Source of the DNA: Anisakis pegreffii
Lineage: Eukaryota > Nematoda > Chromadorea > Rhabditida > Anisakidae
Direction: 5' to 3'
Length of the DNA: 64,000 nucleotides
Assembly (NCBI GenBank): GCA_035041965.1
Contig: JAPYMA010000299.1
Coordinates: 1-64,000 of the forward strand
Shown here: positions 24,992 to 39,900 of the stretch, in pieces
How the letters are laid out: each line of letters starts with the position of its first letter
Numbering within the stretch: the stretch's first letter is position 1
Translations under genes and position numbers: made by a program
The notes under the pieces: model-generated
What the model saw: the letters and a program-made list of their open reading frames with translations, nothing else
Told to the model about the DNA's origin: nothing
The model's database searches: none

Positions 24992-26749
24992 TTCAACGAT
25001 CGACGCTCTAACGTTTCACGGAGCTTATTTCAAATTTCAATAAATTGTACTCTTTGAATCTTTTGTTGGTATTTCAATCCTAATTTAATTGTTTTGCTAC
25101 GATCTTGATGATTATTGTTTTTATTGACGATTCTATTTCAGCTGTTCGAATATTTTTTTATATAAGTATTCTATTACCTGTATAACATAATTAAAGTCAT
25201 TTTGAAACATCTGAGAATTTCAGCAAAAAATTTGTTGAGGAATATGTTTGGTTTCCTCTCATCTCGCGATCAGATATAAACAACTAACCATTAATCCATT
25301 GAGGTTATTCAAAGAAAAAAAGATATTGCTGAAGAAAATTGAATTGTTGATGTTATTCAGAATTGCATTTGTCTTGCAATGCTAATGATTTGTTTCTATA
25401 TTTTTAATGGTATTATCGGTATGATTTGTTGGATAAAAAGTTTTCTGATTAAATATGAACGCATTGGTTCAAAAAAAAGCGCTAAACACGTGACATTTCT
25501 ATATTTCAAAAGTTACTGGGTCATGCGATTCAATCTCGATCCCAAAATGAATGAGTTGAATTATTATTTGAATCATTCAATGAATTATTATTTCTTAACC
25601 GCCATTGCATTGGTGTGATAGACAGCTCATCACTATAATACTGCTGCCTACTGCCAACTCACCTCATCATCTCATTTTGTCGCATCTCACCGCACCCGAT
25701 CACAGACCCTTAACGCCGTCGTCATTCATCTATGCAGTACCAATTCGAACCTTATTCATTCATCGAATGATGCCTTTATTTATTTGTTTACTCATTTACT
25801 AATTTATTCATTCATTATTTACTTAATCATCTCTTTCTGAATCAATCCATCCATGCATATTTATTTGTCATCATCTCTTTATATTTCTCTCTCTCAAATT
25901 CAGAATGTCAATTCAAGGAATTAATCAACGACCAAATAAGTCATAAACATTATCATCATCATTATTTTTGTTTTGCTGATGTCATCTTCATTTCTGTTTC
26001 TCTTACTATTGTAAATGTTTCCATTATTATTGATGTTATTAATATTGGCATCACTATCATTATTGGTGTTATTATCATTATTGCTATTATTGCTGTCACA
26101 ATTATTGTAATTACTACGTTTTCTTCTCAGATGATGATAATCACTGTCAATATTAATATTAATAATATCAATTGTCTTATTACATTCTTTCGAATAGGCT
26201 ATTCTTGTGCATTTGTTACAAGCCTATACATATATCTCATCCAATGTAAGTTATCAGCTATACATGTATACATTATCATATCATTATTATTGTCATTCAT
26301 ATAGTTATACTAATTAATGTTATTAATATTGATGTGATTACTATTATCTGAGAAGAAAAGGGAGCAAAAAGTAAAGAATGAAACAAACAAAGGATCTGCA
26401 GGAAGCACAATGACGATTGACAATACAAATGTATCGTTTAAGGTGAAAGCCTTGCTCATTGTCGTCTCTTTATTTTAGCAGTCTTACTATTTCTATTTGC
26501 GCTACAAAACAATTGTTTTTTGGAGTTATTCGTTTGGTAGTTTGCAAATTATTTATTGTGCTTTTCGATATTTGAATTCACATCATCAATTACTTAACAT
26601 CCGGTTCAATAATGTAATCTTCTTAAATTTCGTCTTATAGTTAGTTCTGTCTCATTTTCATAAATCATTATCATGCAACGTTTTAAGCGCATCAGAAGAA
26701 AGCTGTTTAACACCTCATGTTTCATCCTGATATTATTCAACGAGTGAAA

Positions 26750-26825
26750 AAGAAGGGATGAGGACAGGAGTGCACTCTTTGCGGACAAGACCGTAAAGAG
26801 TGCACTCCTGTCCTCATCCCTTCTT
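26750..26825. repeat. Perfect 31 bp hairpin with 14-base loop
   Basis: The stem 26750-26780 (aagaagggatgaggacagg...) is exactly complementary to 26795-26825, with loop gcggacaagaccgt. It has no mismatches. It could be a recent template-switch inverted duplication or a structured RNA. No flanking gene is recognised, and the rest of 25000-29570 has no confident coding sequence. Confidence 0.9.
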
Positions 26826-26851
26826 AGTTTTGTTGTTAAATATTTTTTGAC

Positions 26852-26948
26852 GAAGTCTGTAATTCTCATTTTCAGTTGTTGAAATTCTCGCATGTCTGTT
26901 AATATGCGTTATTTCGGAAGGTTTTTTAGTTTTGTTGTCAAATATTTT
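26852..26948 (+). repeat. Dispersed direct repeat of about 95 bp, copy 1
   Basis: Matches 27716-27810 with few differences, including the shared blocks ttgaaattctcgcatg and atgcgttatttcggaagg. The beginning also partly repeats about 100 bp upstream, next to the hairpin at 26750-26825, so it is part of a decaying tandem structure. Confidence 0.75.
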
Positions 26949-27715
26949 TGTTGTCAAATACATGAAGGATTTGAATCCCATTTGACAACTGCCATTTCAC
27001 TCGTTAATGAATTACTGATCTATTTCAGCGCATTACTACCACCCTTGATCGCAATGGGCATATCTTATTATAAACAACATACCACATCCATTCGAACAGG
27101 ATCATTATCCTTTTCGTTATTATCAGCTTCATAATCATTATCATGTTTTCAGCGCCATTATCCTGATCATTATTATCATTTTCGAGTGGATGAGTACTAT
27201 TTTCAATGAGTGTTTACTGTGAATATGATTTGAAATATCTATAATATCATCGATAGAGAGAGAGCTAGTGTGTTGCGGAAAACGAGAAATTTCAGGGATC
27301 TCTTCTCCGACTTTATTCGAGTCGACCGCATTTTCGTGGTCCCCGACTGCAAAATTTCGTACCCGACATTCCCTGTCTCTGACTTTTAAGAAATTTTTGG
27401 GGATCCTCTTCCGTCGAAAATTTCCGGAGAATTTCCCAAATTTTTCCCGAATCTTGGTGAAATCGGATCAAAGCATCAAAAACATGAATTTTGCTCCTTT
27501 CACGTTACATCATGTTTTCACATCATGAAGTGCTCAATTTTTTTGGAGGCTGTATTTTACATTTTTTTCTTTCATTGCTGTCATTCTATCGTGTTTATTG
27601 GAGTGGACTAGGCCTTCAAATTATTAACGAAATGCTTGCCGTTGTCACCGGTTCATTTTCATCCAATTTGTGTTATTTCGTAACGCAGGACTTTTCAGGT
27701 ATGTTGATTTTTGAT

Positions 27716-27810
27716 GAAGTTTGTAATTCTCATTTTCAGCTGTTGAAATTCTCGCATGTTTGTTGACATGCGTTATTTCGGAAGGTTTTTTAGTTTTGTT
27801 TTCAAATATT
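27716..27810 (+). repeat. Dispersed direct repeat of about 95 bp, copy 2
   Basis: Second copy of the 26852-26948 repeat. Between the copies, 27290-27440 contains ccccgactgc and cccgacattcc motifs that recur in weaker form at about 28060-28115, suggesting further decayed repeats. Confidence 0.75.
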
Positions 27811-27942
27811 ATGCATTGTTTATTTCTTCAAGTGGTTGAATAAAATAGCTTCGCGTTGAATAAAATAGCTTCGGTTCTATCCTATAGATTGCTTGTTAGA
27901 ATAACTTTCCATCAAAAATTCCTGCTTTCAAGATCCTACTAG

Positions 27943-27974
27943 CTCCAGTCTAAAAGTTTGATTTTAGACTGGAG
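27943..27974. repeat. Perfect 13 bp hairpin with 6-base loop
   Basis: CTCCAGTCTAAAA (27943-27955) pairs with TTTTAGACTGGAG (27962-27974) around gtttga. Confidence 0.85.
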
Positions 27975-29579
27975 ATTTGGGGATCAGGGAGGGGGACGAA
28001 ATTGAGTTTTCTCCCATAAATTCCTCGAGATCCTATCCCTACACCTGATTTTTTCCTAGTCGACTACATTTTTGGGGTTCTCAACTGCGAACATTCATCC
28101 CCGACATTTTTTCCTTTCCCGCAATACATCAGTAAGAGCTATAGGCGTCAACATTTTGTTATTATTAGTGTTATACCATATTACGTTTCATCATTTGCCA
28201 TACGCGATAAACGTTGCTCAATGTAATGGATACATATATCTGACCATATGTAGGACCTAGCCGCAACTTTTTGATTATATGCATATAAAATTCGATTAAA
28301 ATGTATGGTAACATAAGTAACTAACTCATGATTACGTTCATCTTCAAAACAGTTTCCATCATTCAATCAATCCATCCATTATCAGCTAGGCTTACATATT
28401 CATAGTTCTTGTCCTTATTAATTGGTTGTTGGTCATCTGGGCCTATATACGTCTAGTTTCTAGGCTTATATTCATTCGGGGCCATCATTCTTACCTCTGC
28501 TAGTCGCTTGTTGATCATTCAGTATCAATAACGTTTTTTGGACGAAACGAATTTAATTAATTAATTCATTCATTCATGCATCTCTTTAATACTTCTTCCT
28601 CTGACGAATGAATAGATGATTCTGAATGCTTAATTGATGTTAAGTTGTTGTTGTGGCTTTGAATGATTCCTATTTAGTGCTTAGAAAAGTCGTTCTCACG
28701 CTTTCGCGTTGTGTGCTTCCATTTGACCGTCTGACAGACCAACATTTCCGCCTCCAGCAGTCTTGCAATTGGTGAGTGCAATCCCCTCCTTTTCTCGATT
28801 TGAAAATCATATCCATCTTAGGGGAAAATCTAAAAATTGATCTAGTAATCAAGAAGTTTGCTACCATGAACGAAAGGTTTGTACCAAAGGAACCACTTTT
28901 TCTTGATCAAACAAGCTTTTTGAAAATAATATTAAACAATTTACTTTTGAAGTGGATGTGATTTATTATTTCATGTTGTGATTTTATAGTTTATAGAACA
29001 CAATAACCGGTAGAGTTATAACGCATAGGATAGAGAATGTAAAAAACTATAATTCGATACTGAGTATTTCGTTAATTATCCCCTTGCCATTCGAATAAAT
29101 TCCTCATCTCACATAAAATTACTTATAATTCCATCTTCTTAGGAGATCTCCTCATTCACTTGAATGCATCTTTCGTTCACCTCAATATATTCCTCTGTTC
29201 ACCAAAAACATGCGAAAATGTTCATTCTCTGGAGTTGTTAGTGAATGAAATATACGTATGCATTAAATGAATGTAGTACGGTATACACTAAAATTGATGA
29301 ATTGGTCGCGCATTCAGTGAGTGAGTGCTATTGATGATTTATTGCATATCAAAATTTGATCCTCAGCTTCTCAAATGAGTTGCTTTGCTGAGAGTTGCTT
29401 GTCGATGTTCAGAGTATATTTAGATTGCATGCTAGAGAAATGTTCTTCTTTAGTCCAATTATGTTGCAGTATAATCATCACTGAAGGTGATATGCCACTG
29501 ACTGGCCGTACCAGAATTTGGGAAACAGTGGATTCAATATTTATATGCACATACAAAATATTATCCGTTTACGTTGTGT

Positions 29580-31200
<1,621 letters not shown>

Positions 31201-32587
31201 TATGCTATACTTGCGGTATCAAAAAATGGGTCAGGTGTAGTGCATGGAAAATTTATTTGAAAATGCTTTCAAAGCTGACCAAAGAAGAGTTGGAAGTACT
31301 TATGGACGCAGCATTATCTTTGAAGATCGGTTGGGAAACTGATTATCTTGTGATAACAAACGTTGCTGATTGATGATGCGTTTTGCCTCCATAATTCTGC
31401 ACAGATACGTCTTTATATCTGTCGACATTCAGGAAGGCACTTCAGGCTGTACGATTAATCGACGGCCGTATGATCAGTAAATACTTTGAAGTACACAAAA
31501 TTTTGTGATCAAAAATTTTATGCGAGCAAATGATGTGACCACTGTCACTATTTTTATCATTAAGGTGTCTGACAAAAATACATCATGAGACGGATTCTTA
31601 GCATACGTTTGTTGAAGCAAATAGGAATAACTATCGAAAAACTCAGTTATGTGTTTAAAATTACTTTAAAAACACCGAGCAATGTTTATGTATCGAAACA
31701 TGTTTTCATTGGAAATTTCGATCTTAGCATGGATTGGTTATGGACCGAGACAGTAATAAATCGAACTTTTGTATTACTGTTGTTGACTCATCTGAGGTCG
31801 AATGAGTAAATTAGAAGTGTTTAAAACTTATGGAATCCTTCGGTTCTATTCGATTCATCGGCTCCAACAATATGCGTTTGTTCTTATCGTTTACTTTTGA
31901 ACCAACGTGACCTCAATCTCGATGTTATTCAACGACCATCTAAACCTACTGCATTCACAATAATCAGATATACACATGTGTTAAGCTTGATGGTGTCTAT
32001 GACATATAGGTTCAATTGAGAACCGTTCCGATTTTGTGGGATACTAGGCGATCAAATGGTCTACTCAATGATCCACTACATACTGCATTTCAACATATCT
32101 ATCTTATGAACCAATCGCTAAAGTATGTTAGGAGTAGGACTGAGAGCAGTGCCTATTTAAAATCTGCTTACTTGTTAGTTTACTATCGCGGGATCAATTG
32201 TTCAAAGATACCACTCTAAGTAACTGTATTAGTCCACCAACTAACCACTGCTGCTGTGCTACTGACATGGCTATTATATCATCTGTGGTATTATGATTAA
32301 CAACTACCAAGAAAGATATGTAACAGTGTTCAACGTCTGGACCACTCCCTGCCCCCCCTCTCCCCCCTCCCAACGCAAAAATCTTCCTTAGGGGTTCAGA
32401 TCATCGTGATAGGTCACGAGAAACCTCCATCCCACCATTGCGGAGGTTTCTATTTTTAGGGATTTTCCCTTACCCGCGGGAGTCCTTGCGATGGCCCCGT
32501 AAAATGCAAATAAGAGCGATGCATCGCTACAACTCACAATTGATGCATTCTTCATAAGAATTACTGATTGCATGCATATGTTGTAAG
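31201..32587. other. No gene recognised; C-rich tract at about 32346-32373
   Basis: One open frame runs out of the GT repeat into a short plausible segment (KLTKEELEVLMDAALSL) ending at 31373. I cannot link it to any gene. A cccccc/ctccccc tract stands out at 32346-32373. Confidence 0.5.
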
Positions 32588-32864
32588 CAGTGATGTTTTA
32601 GAGGGAAAGAAATTTTTGGTTGAGTCAAAAAAAATCGTCGCAGCATTCAGTAGCCCAGGTTGAAAACTGCGCGACGAATTTCTTCTGCAGCTGTGGCAGA
32701 GCGAAGCAAGTTTCGGAGCTGAAGGCAAAGCTGAGAATTTGAATAATTTATAGTCGGAGCCGGTAACGAATCTTCTAAAACGGTGGAGCCGGAACTGAAG
32801 CTGGAGCCGAAGTTTTAGAACTGCTGAGCTGGAGCTGAGAATTTTTCAAACTTCGGCACCACTG
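32588..32864. mobile_element. hAT-like MITE, 277 bp
   Basis: It starts CAGTGATG and ends CACCACTG, an imperfect inverted terminal pair of hAT type. The 8-base flanks gttgtaag and gttacatg match at five of eight positions, which suggests an old target duplication. The interior carries ggagccgg and ctggagc motifs shared with 20085-20290. Positions 32865-33918 have no recognised feature. Confidence 0.5.
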
Positions 32865-33918
32865 GTTACATGTCTTCATTAAATCTATGATAGCAATGAT
32901 GAAGAAATAGCAGAACAAATATTGCATCAATAATAATGAAAACAATGGGTTAACTCTGAGTTTGCAAATCGCACGATGAGCGCTTGTCTGACCGTTCAAA
33001 TCAAACCTCACTGCACATCAATTCTTCCAATTGGACTGACTACTTTAAGCCATAGGTAGTGATGATACAGAAGTCAGATTCTCCATTCTCTTACGATGAA
33101 TCTTCGCTCTCCACTGACGAAAAACCTGATAGCTTCACTACTGCAACCAGCGGCTTGCAGCAGTATGCGTTGCCATGTTTGAAAATGTTTGTTCCAAAAA
33201 CTTTCGAAATTTTATTCGCCAAGGTTCAAAAGTAGAGTGGATGTCCACGGAGCTACAAAATCCTCCGCCTCCGTGAGAAATTCCATTGAATGAACCCTTC
33301 AGTTCGCAGGTCACGTGGGCCACCTTCCGAACACTAGTACGTATATCTCGTTGTCCGAAATGCACACTGCAGCATTAGTCCAAAAAATCATTAGAAATTA
33401 CGGTCTATTTCCTCATTCATTCATTTCAATCTAACTTTTCACAAGTGTGTTAAATTTACTCAGAATTATAGTCTATCTGTCATAAATCCTGGTTTTCACA
33501 TTGGGTCGTGCTTTCTCGCTCATCTATTCATCAGATCGAGTGAGTGAAATCTGAGGCAGAGAAATGCTAATGAACAAGCAAGCACAAAGTTTTAGTATTA
33601 AATATATTGACGTGCCTGACAAACAAGAAAACAATGCCTCAATTCTAAACATGAACAGATGCGTTGGTAAATTTATTGCAAAAAAAACCCTCTGATTGAA
33701 CAGCTCAATGCAAACTGCATACAAATTTGTTGATGCATTTTGTGCAGGAACAAGACTCGATGATACTGGCTGATAATAGTATAGTTTGTCTTGAAAGTTA
33801 AGGAAATCGAAGTGATTGATGCGAACGAAATAATTTTCGAAAATAGCGGTAGGAAAATGAATTACAGCTAGATGAGTGTTTCTTTGCGATCGATAATAAT
33901 CTGACGTTCAAATTTGAG

Positions 33919-36900
33919 GTTTGGAACAAGTGAGCAGAAGATTGGCATCGAGGCGAGTCGAATGCAGCATTGTGGCCGATTTGATTTCTTCTGCACTTGC
34001 ATCAGGTGAGCATTTGAAAAAACTCATTGATCAACAAATCACGTTCGCGATTGATCTTAGCAGTTAAGCCTTGTGTAGTGACCGTCTTATTTTGGACACA
34101 CTGAAATATTACGAAAGGATTTTTTAAAGATTGAGGATGAGCTGAGTGTAGAGTCGTGAAATTACAAGAAAATGAAGGTTGAAAAGAGAGCAATTCTGTG
34201 TCGCGTGATGATTTTGGAACAGCACTTTTAGAATTTACACAGCGTAAGAAATCTAAGAGATATAGTGTACTTATTTGGGTGGATACAACAAGCTATGGGC
34301 TAAACTGATGAAACATCCGGCAGTCGTCGGTTTGTGTAAAATACACATACCCTCAGAAGAAAAAGAAACAGATCAAGCAAACGATCAAGGAAAGTCCAAT
34401 GATGTCTGTGTTTACGGTTGTGCTACGTGAAACGTGGCACGAACAATAGATAAGCGTTGTGGGGCATCTCTCATCAAAGGATGCATTGTTGCCTCTTTCC
34501 TTCTTTATCGTTTCAGAGCAGTTTTTTTTTCACATTGTGCTTCCTGTTCTCATTTTTTCAACTCACCTGGTTCTGTTCGTGCGGCAATGAACTTGCTTCC
34601 TGATTTTTTGTATCGATTGAGTTTGCATGCAGTCGAAACAATGATTTTTTGGAATCATCAAAACTCAAATTTCTGACCATGTTTTATACATGGTTTTAAA
34701 CGTTGACAACTATGGGGAAGGTATCATAATTATTCCCGCTGTAACGGATTTAAATAATAACAACAATGAAGAAGATTCCAAAATTTAAATCCTTCGAAAA
34801 TGGCAGCAAAACGTTCCAAAACTATGAAAATATCACCAGAAAACGTCATCAGAAGCACTCTCGTTTCAGCTTGTAAGGAATTGACTCTCGTTCTATTATA
34901 ACAGTAACTAGATACAGTTTGATTGCACAAGTTATTTACGTTTTTTGCGCATTCGCTTAGAAATGTGATGAACCCGGTACATCATCTTGAATTAAATTTT
35001 TAAATACTGTATGAGAAGTCGTACGTGCATTTCACATTTTCACATAACTCATCTCCTCATCCGCATTTTCTCCTAATTGTAAGGAAGGATCCATTGGTTT
35101 ATTTGGTTGTGGCAAAGTGAAAAAAATTGCTTTGTCGAAGTGTAGCGCAAAAAAAACTGCTTGGTATGAGCGAGGTTGATTACATCGGAAACGTTACTCT
35201 GAGAATCATTCAGGAATCATGACGTGATTTCTGAATTTATAGAAACGAGAATTGTGTGAGCACATCGTAGAAGTTTTGAGCACCTACTAGAAAAGTTTTC
35301 TTTTCAGCATCTTGATTGTGTGATAGGGTGGTTTTATAACAACAGATGAGGCAAGTTACACATGGGATTCGAAACACTTGAGGAAAGTCATTGTGAATCA
35401 TAAGGTGCCACTACCAAATTCTTGCGTCGAAAATGAGGGATGATGGGTAAAAATTGAGTGTGCTGGCCTCTATATGCTGCGTTGTAATTAAGCCGCAAAA
35501 GTGTTGACTTCAAGAATGACTCATAAGAAATTAACAGGAGAATCAAAAGGAACAGCATGTTTGTCGAATCATTAACGTGCTACAATTTTAGGGCAGGTTG
35601 AACGGCATATCGAAAAGCAAGAGGACTGGTCACCTTCAGACACATGCCCAATTTGTTGCGGAAAAAGGGCAGGCACTGCCAACAGCCTCAACAAGGTAAT
35701 TTTATGAGGTGTTCTACGTTACACGCATTAGTCATTTACAAAACTTTGGTCATTCCAAAGCATCCATTCACGTTTGTATCGAAGCTGTCTCTAATTCATC
35801 AGGACCGTAACCGCCCAATCTGCCTAAAGACATTTAGCCTAACGGACAGTTTGCCTAACTTACGGTTTTGTAATGGAAATTTCGCCTAATAGGCAAGCTG
35901 TTCCTTAGGCAAACTGTTCGTTAGGCAAACTATCCGTTAGACAATGTGTCTTTAGGCAAACTGTCGTTAGGCTAAATGTCTTTAGGCAGATTGACCAGGT
36001 ACCCATCAGGACAGCAGATTGGGTGCGTTTGAATAATTCAAAAACGCTCAAAAGGCCTTCGAAAACTTAATGAGACTAATTGTCATAAAAGAATCGGATA
36101 AATATAATGAAAAAGGAACTGTTTTTGCTGTATAGAATTCGCTCGAAGCAATCATCCCAAAAACTTCATCTATCTTTGTTCAGGCAAGCTGATCTCAAAA
36201 CAGTGTCATTCATTTGAGACCTTGTCAAATCCAGCATCACATAATTTTCTTGAATAGAACGATTCCTTCGCTAAGAATCTACACCTATGAATATCGTCGT
36301 TTTATCACTCTCCTTTTATGAATATCGGCGAATTTGACTGTCCTTTTAAGAGGAGTGAAACACAATTTAAAATTGACTTGTAAAAACAGTGTCAGTAAAG
36401 TTGTTTCCATAAATGAACGAAGTCATTGCTCTTAACATTCTGATATTTAAGATTGTAATATCACATTAATCATTTTGGTATATGTGATCAGATCATCAGT
36501 GCGATCTCGGTATTTGCGCAGTGGCTAGAAATTTCATCAAACTGAAGCCATAATATATCTGATTCTTGAATCATCATCCTGTGACAACAGCCAAAGCTGC
36601 CTATAGTTTGAAGGCATGGAATTTAAAAAAGAAAAGCAAAACACTGAAGAGAAGCACAATTCGTGAGCCCGATCACATTAATGCTTCATTCACATGTTGT
36701 TATGAAGTAACGGTGCCAGTGAATAGCGAGTTCTTTTTCGAGTATGAAGAGAGTGACGTTCGATGTTTTCTTTGCTTGAAAATAAGACTATTAAGAAAAA
36801 GAACAAGTGTCATTCATGCATATAATAAGGAATGCAGCTTGTTAATCGGAATACGGTTTACAAATTTCAGATGGAAGGAATAAGTCAAAGCGAGCTGGTC

Positions 36901-39900
36901 GGATCTCATGATGACGAGGTTGATCGATCGATTGCAATCGTCGCTTCGATTTCACCTAGCAGCAGTGACGCCAATTCGCTACCAGTCAGTTCAATCACCG
37001 ATGTCAATGGTCCTAGCATGAGCAACAACACTCTCAACTTCAGCTCATCTCATAATGATAGCGCAAAAATTTCAAGCAGAGAATCTTCTTCGCACATCAG
37101 TGACACGTTGCAACTCGTGAACAGTCAGCTGGCTCAAACCGTCTCTCATATGTTTCATCCACCTGCTTTTTCAACATTGCCTCAACTCCTATCTTTTCGT
37201 GAGTCATATTCCACTGACTCTTTTTTTTTGGTTTTCAAATATTTCTCCCATATTCTTAGGCAAGTTTCGTTCCAACCGATATGAGAGCTACAATTTGAAG
37301 GGGCCCCATAAGAATTTGAAAGCAATTCTCGTGCTTTTTCCTGACCTCGCCAGCTCAAAATCTCGCAGTAAAATTACTTCGAAATAGTATAAAGTTGAAC
37401 ATTCACTCTGCTTTGTAGCCTGTTGATGGTAGCGTTCAGTGGAACGTTCCAAAATCCTAAATTCTCATCATTGCAACGGTCGATAATGCTTCACTAAGTG
37501 CGCGGTTGTTGAAATGCACAATATACTCGTGTGTGTTTCATGCATGGTTCATTCCTTAGTTTCATTCATGCGAACAGCTGTAGATAAGGGTGGCAGATAA
37601 GGAACCCGGTAGCAGCCAAATATCTTGCGTTTTAAAAGCTTTTTGGCAAGTCAAAATAAGATCATTCATAAGATTTGTTGAATTTTCGATTATTATCGGA
37701 AAGATTACATTGAAAAAGAACGCATCTTTTGACGCCACCAACAGTAATTCTCACCATACATTGCATTATCTGTGAATGCATCACTCACTTTCTCATTGTC
37801 ATGTATGTTTATCCTTATCGCTCGGGTGACTACCGTTAAATTTGCTTTTTCCACAGAAATCGAAAATGGGCTGCTTACAGTTTCTTTATAGCATTGTCAA
37901 GTTAAATTATTGTTCGTACAGAGCATGAGTGAATCTTCATATGTTCATCTCTGAAATTCTTTCAACACCACCCTCACAATTCATTTTGCAAGATCGCTTT
38001 AGAAAGCTCTCTGCTGTTATAGATTTGAATCACAACATCGAACTGTGACGAATAAAATTGATGGTTGGTTTTTTTGATGATTTGATGTTCGGCAGTATTC
38101 CGAGTTCAAGGATAAGAGCTTGATCCTCCAGTTATTTCTAAACAACCAAAACTTTATAAAGCAATCTATTGCAGCGGACATGGCAAGTCAAATCTATGTC
38201 CATAATCTGTTACAATGGAGTGCAGCTGGAATGATTGGCTCGAATTACGTTGATTCTTCTCATGCCTGCTCAGGTGAGGCAGTAATATTTGTTCGTTGTG
38301 ATCCATCCATGATCTGTTCAGTCTGAGATAGTTTGATGTATGGAACCTAATGACGCTCATCTACTCATGTAGCCATTATAGAGTCTTCAACAACAACGAA
38401 GGCTCTCGAAATCGCAACTGAAGGAAAAATTTGGTGCGGAACTACTCTTCTCACTGTTGTTGTTTGCATTATATCGAACTATGAAATAATATTCAGAATC
38501 ATCCGTTTACCATAAGAAATCTAATCTCGTAAACAACATGGTACGTATATCAACAAATGAGCCAGATATCCATTGAATAGTTGTAACATTCAGTGGGTCG
38601 CATGAGGTTACGGACATATCTGAGAAATAAATTTGGTTGAGCTCATACCTTTTATTCAATTCAACCAATCGTAACTGGTACAGTTCTGAGAATGAATATA
38701 CGGAAGTGATGTCTTCTCGTTCTTCTGAGACTATTTTAATAGAACGTGATCAATGTGCTGTAAAGCACTGCATTAAGAATATTGTCGCTTCATGCGCGGT
38801 ATCATGAAATGCTTATGCTATCATTATGACGAATAGACATCCGTGCTAGATTGTTATTGTATTCATACAGTGTTAATCACTTGAAATTGCACAGTCTGTA
38901 TTTAAGGTAATCCTAATTCGTTGCGGATGTATGCTGAATTAGGAGGAAATGTTGCATTTCGTGGATCACTTTTTGTTTACCTGCCGAAAAAAGTTTTTGC
39001 TGTTGCGCACTTTTGCATAAATAATACTCAGTTGGCTCATCTAAATGTGCCCTATCTTGTGTCAAGTGAGGATTTTTTCAAGGTACTGATGGCAGTGATT
39101 TGCAAATTCGAGAAATAGGGTATGCGCCAACTTAAGCATTTAGATTTTCATTTACTTGATTGTAGAATGTCCTGTTCGTGGATTTGATCTGTTAAGCTCG
39201 ACATATAAAATAATCACACGAGATATTAACCAAATACTCGCGCTAATCAAGTATGGCTAACTCTTGAATCCATATATCTTTCAAGAGCAGAATGGGATTG
39301 CCCCAGAGGTGGAAATAATATTGCATTAGTCGTTTGATGGTTGGCTGAAGGGTAGGAGCTACTCAGTCGAACTGAGGATCGTAATTGTGATCGTTTAGCC
39401 CTCCTGATGTCCTTGAGCTCTATAATAACCCAACATCACTTCAACGAAAAGTATCAGTTTCACTATAGGCGACAGGGAACCTGTACTTTTTGATTTTGAT
39501 GAATTTTTAATTTTTTAAACTCAATTTCTATTAATTTCATTTCTCTATAAGAAGCAACGGTCATTTATAAACGTTGTTTTGTGTTTGGGTCTACTACTTG
39601 CCATATTCACATGAATTTCACAGAAAAGTTTATTCGGCCTCGTACTCGAGTTTCAACTGTTTGATTCAGTTGATCTTTAATGTGTATCTGCAATCTGAGA
39701 TCATGAGGATGCATCTTGTAGAGTAGTGGTTCTCCTGCTTCATCAGCCAATCGCCCATCTGGTCTGAGAGTGCAGCCAAATCACCTTTTCGTATTTACTA
39801 ACATGTTGTAACAATTCTGAAGACGGTTTAAAAGGCCGAAAACATAGTGATAATTACATACAGTTAATTATGGGCATTAAGGTGTTGTAAAAATATAACA

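Noticed and set aside
26750..26825. miRNA precursor
   Set aside because: Stem is perfectly paired with no bulges, and there is no evidence of conservation. A recent inverted duplication is simpler.
34240..34430. Plus-strand segment GGYNKLWAKLMKHPAVVG and following as an extra mbr-1 exon
   Set aside because: Coding-like, but the exons at 34005 and 35592 join in phase without it and splice sites are poor.
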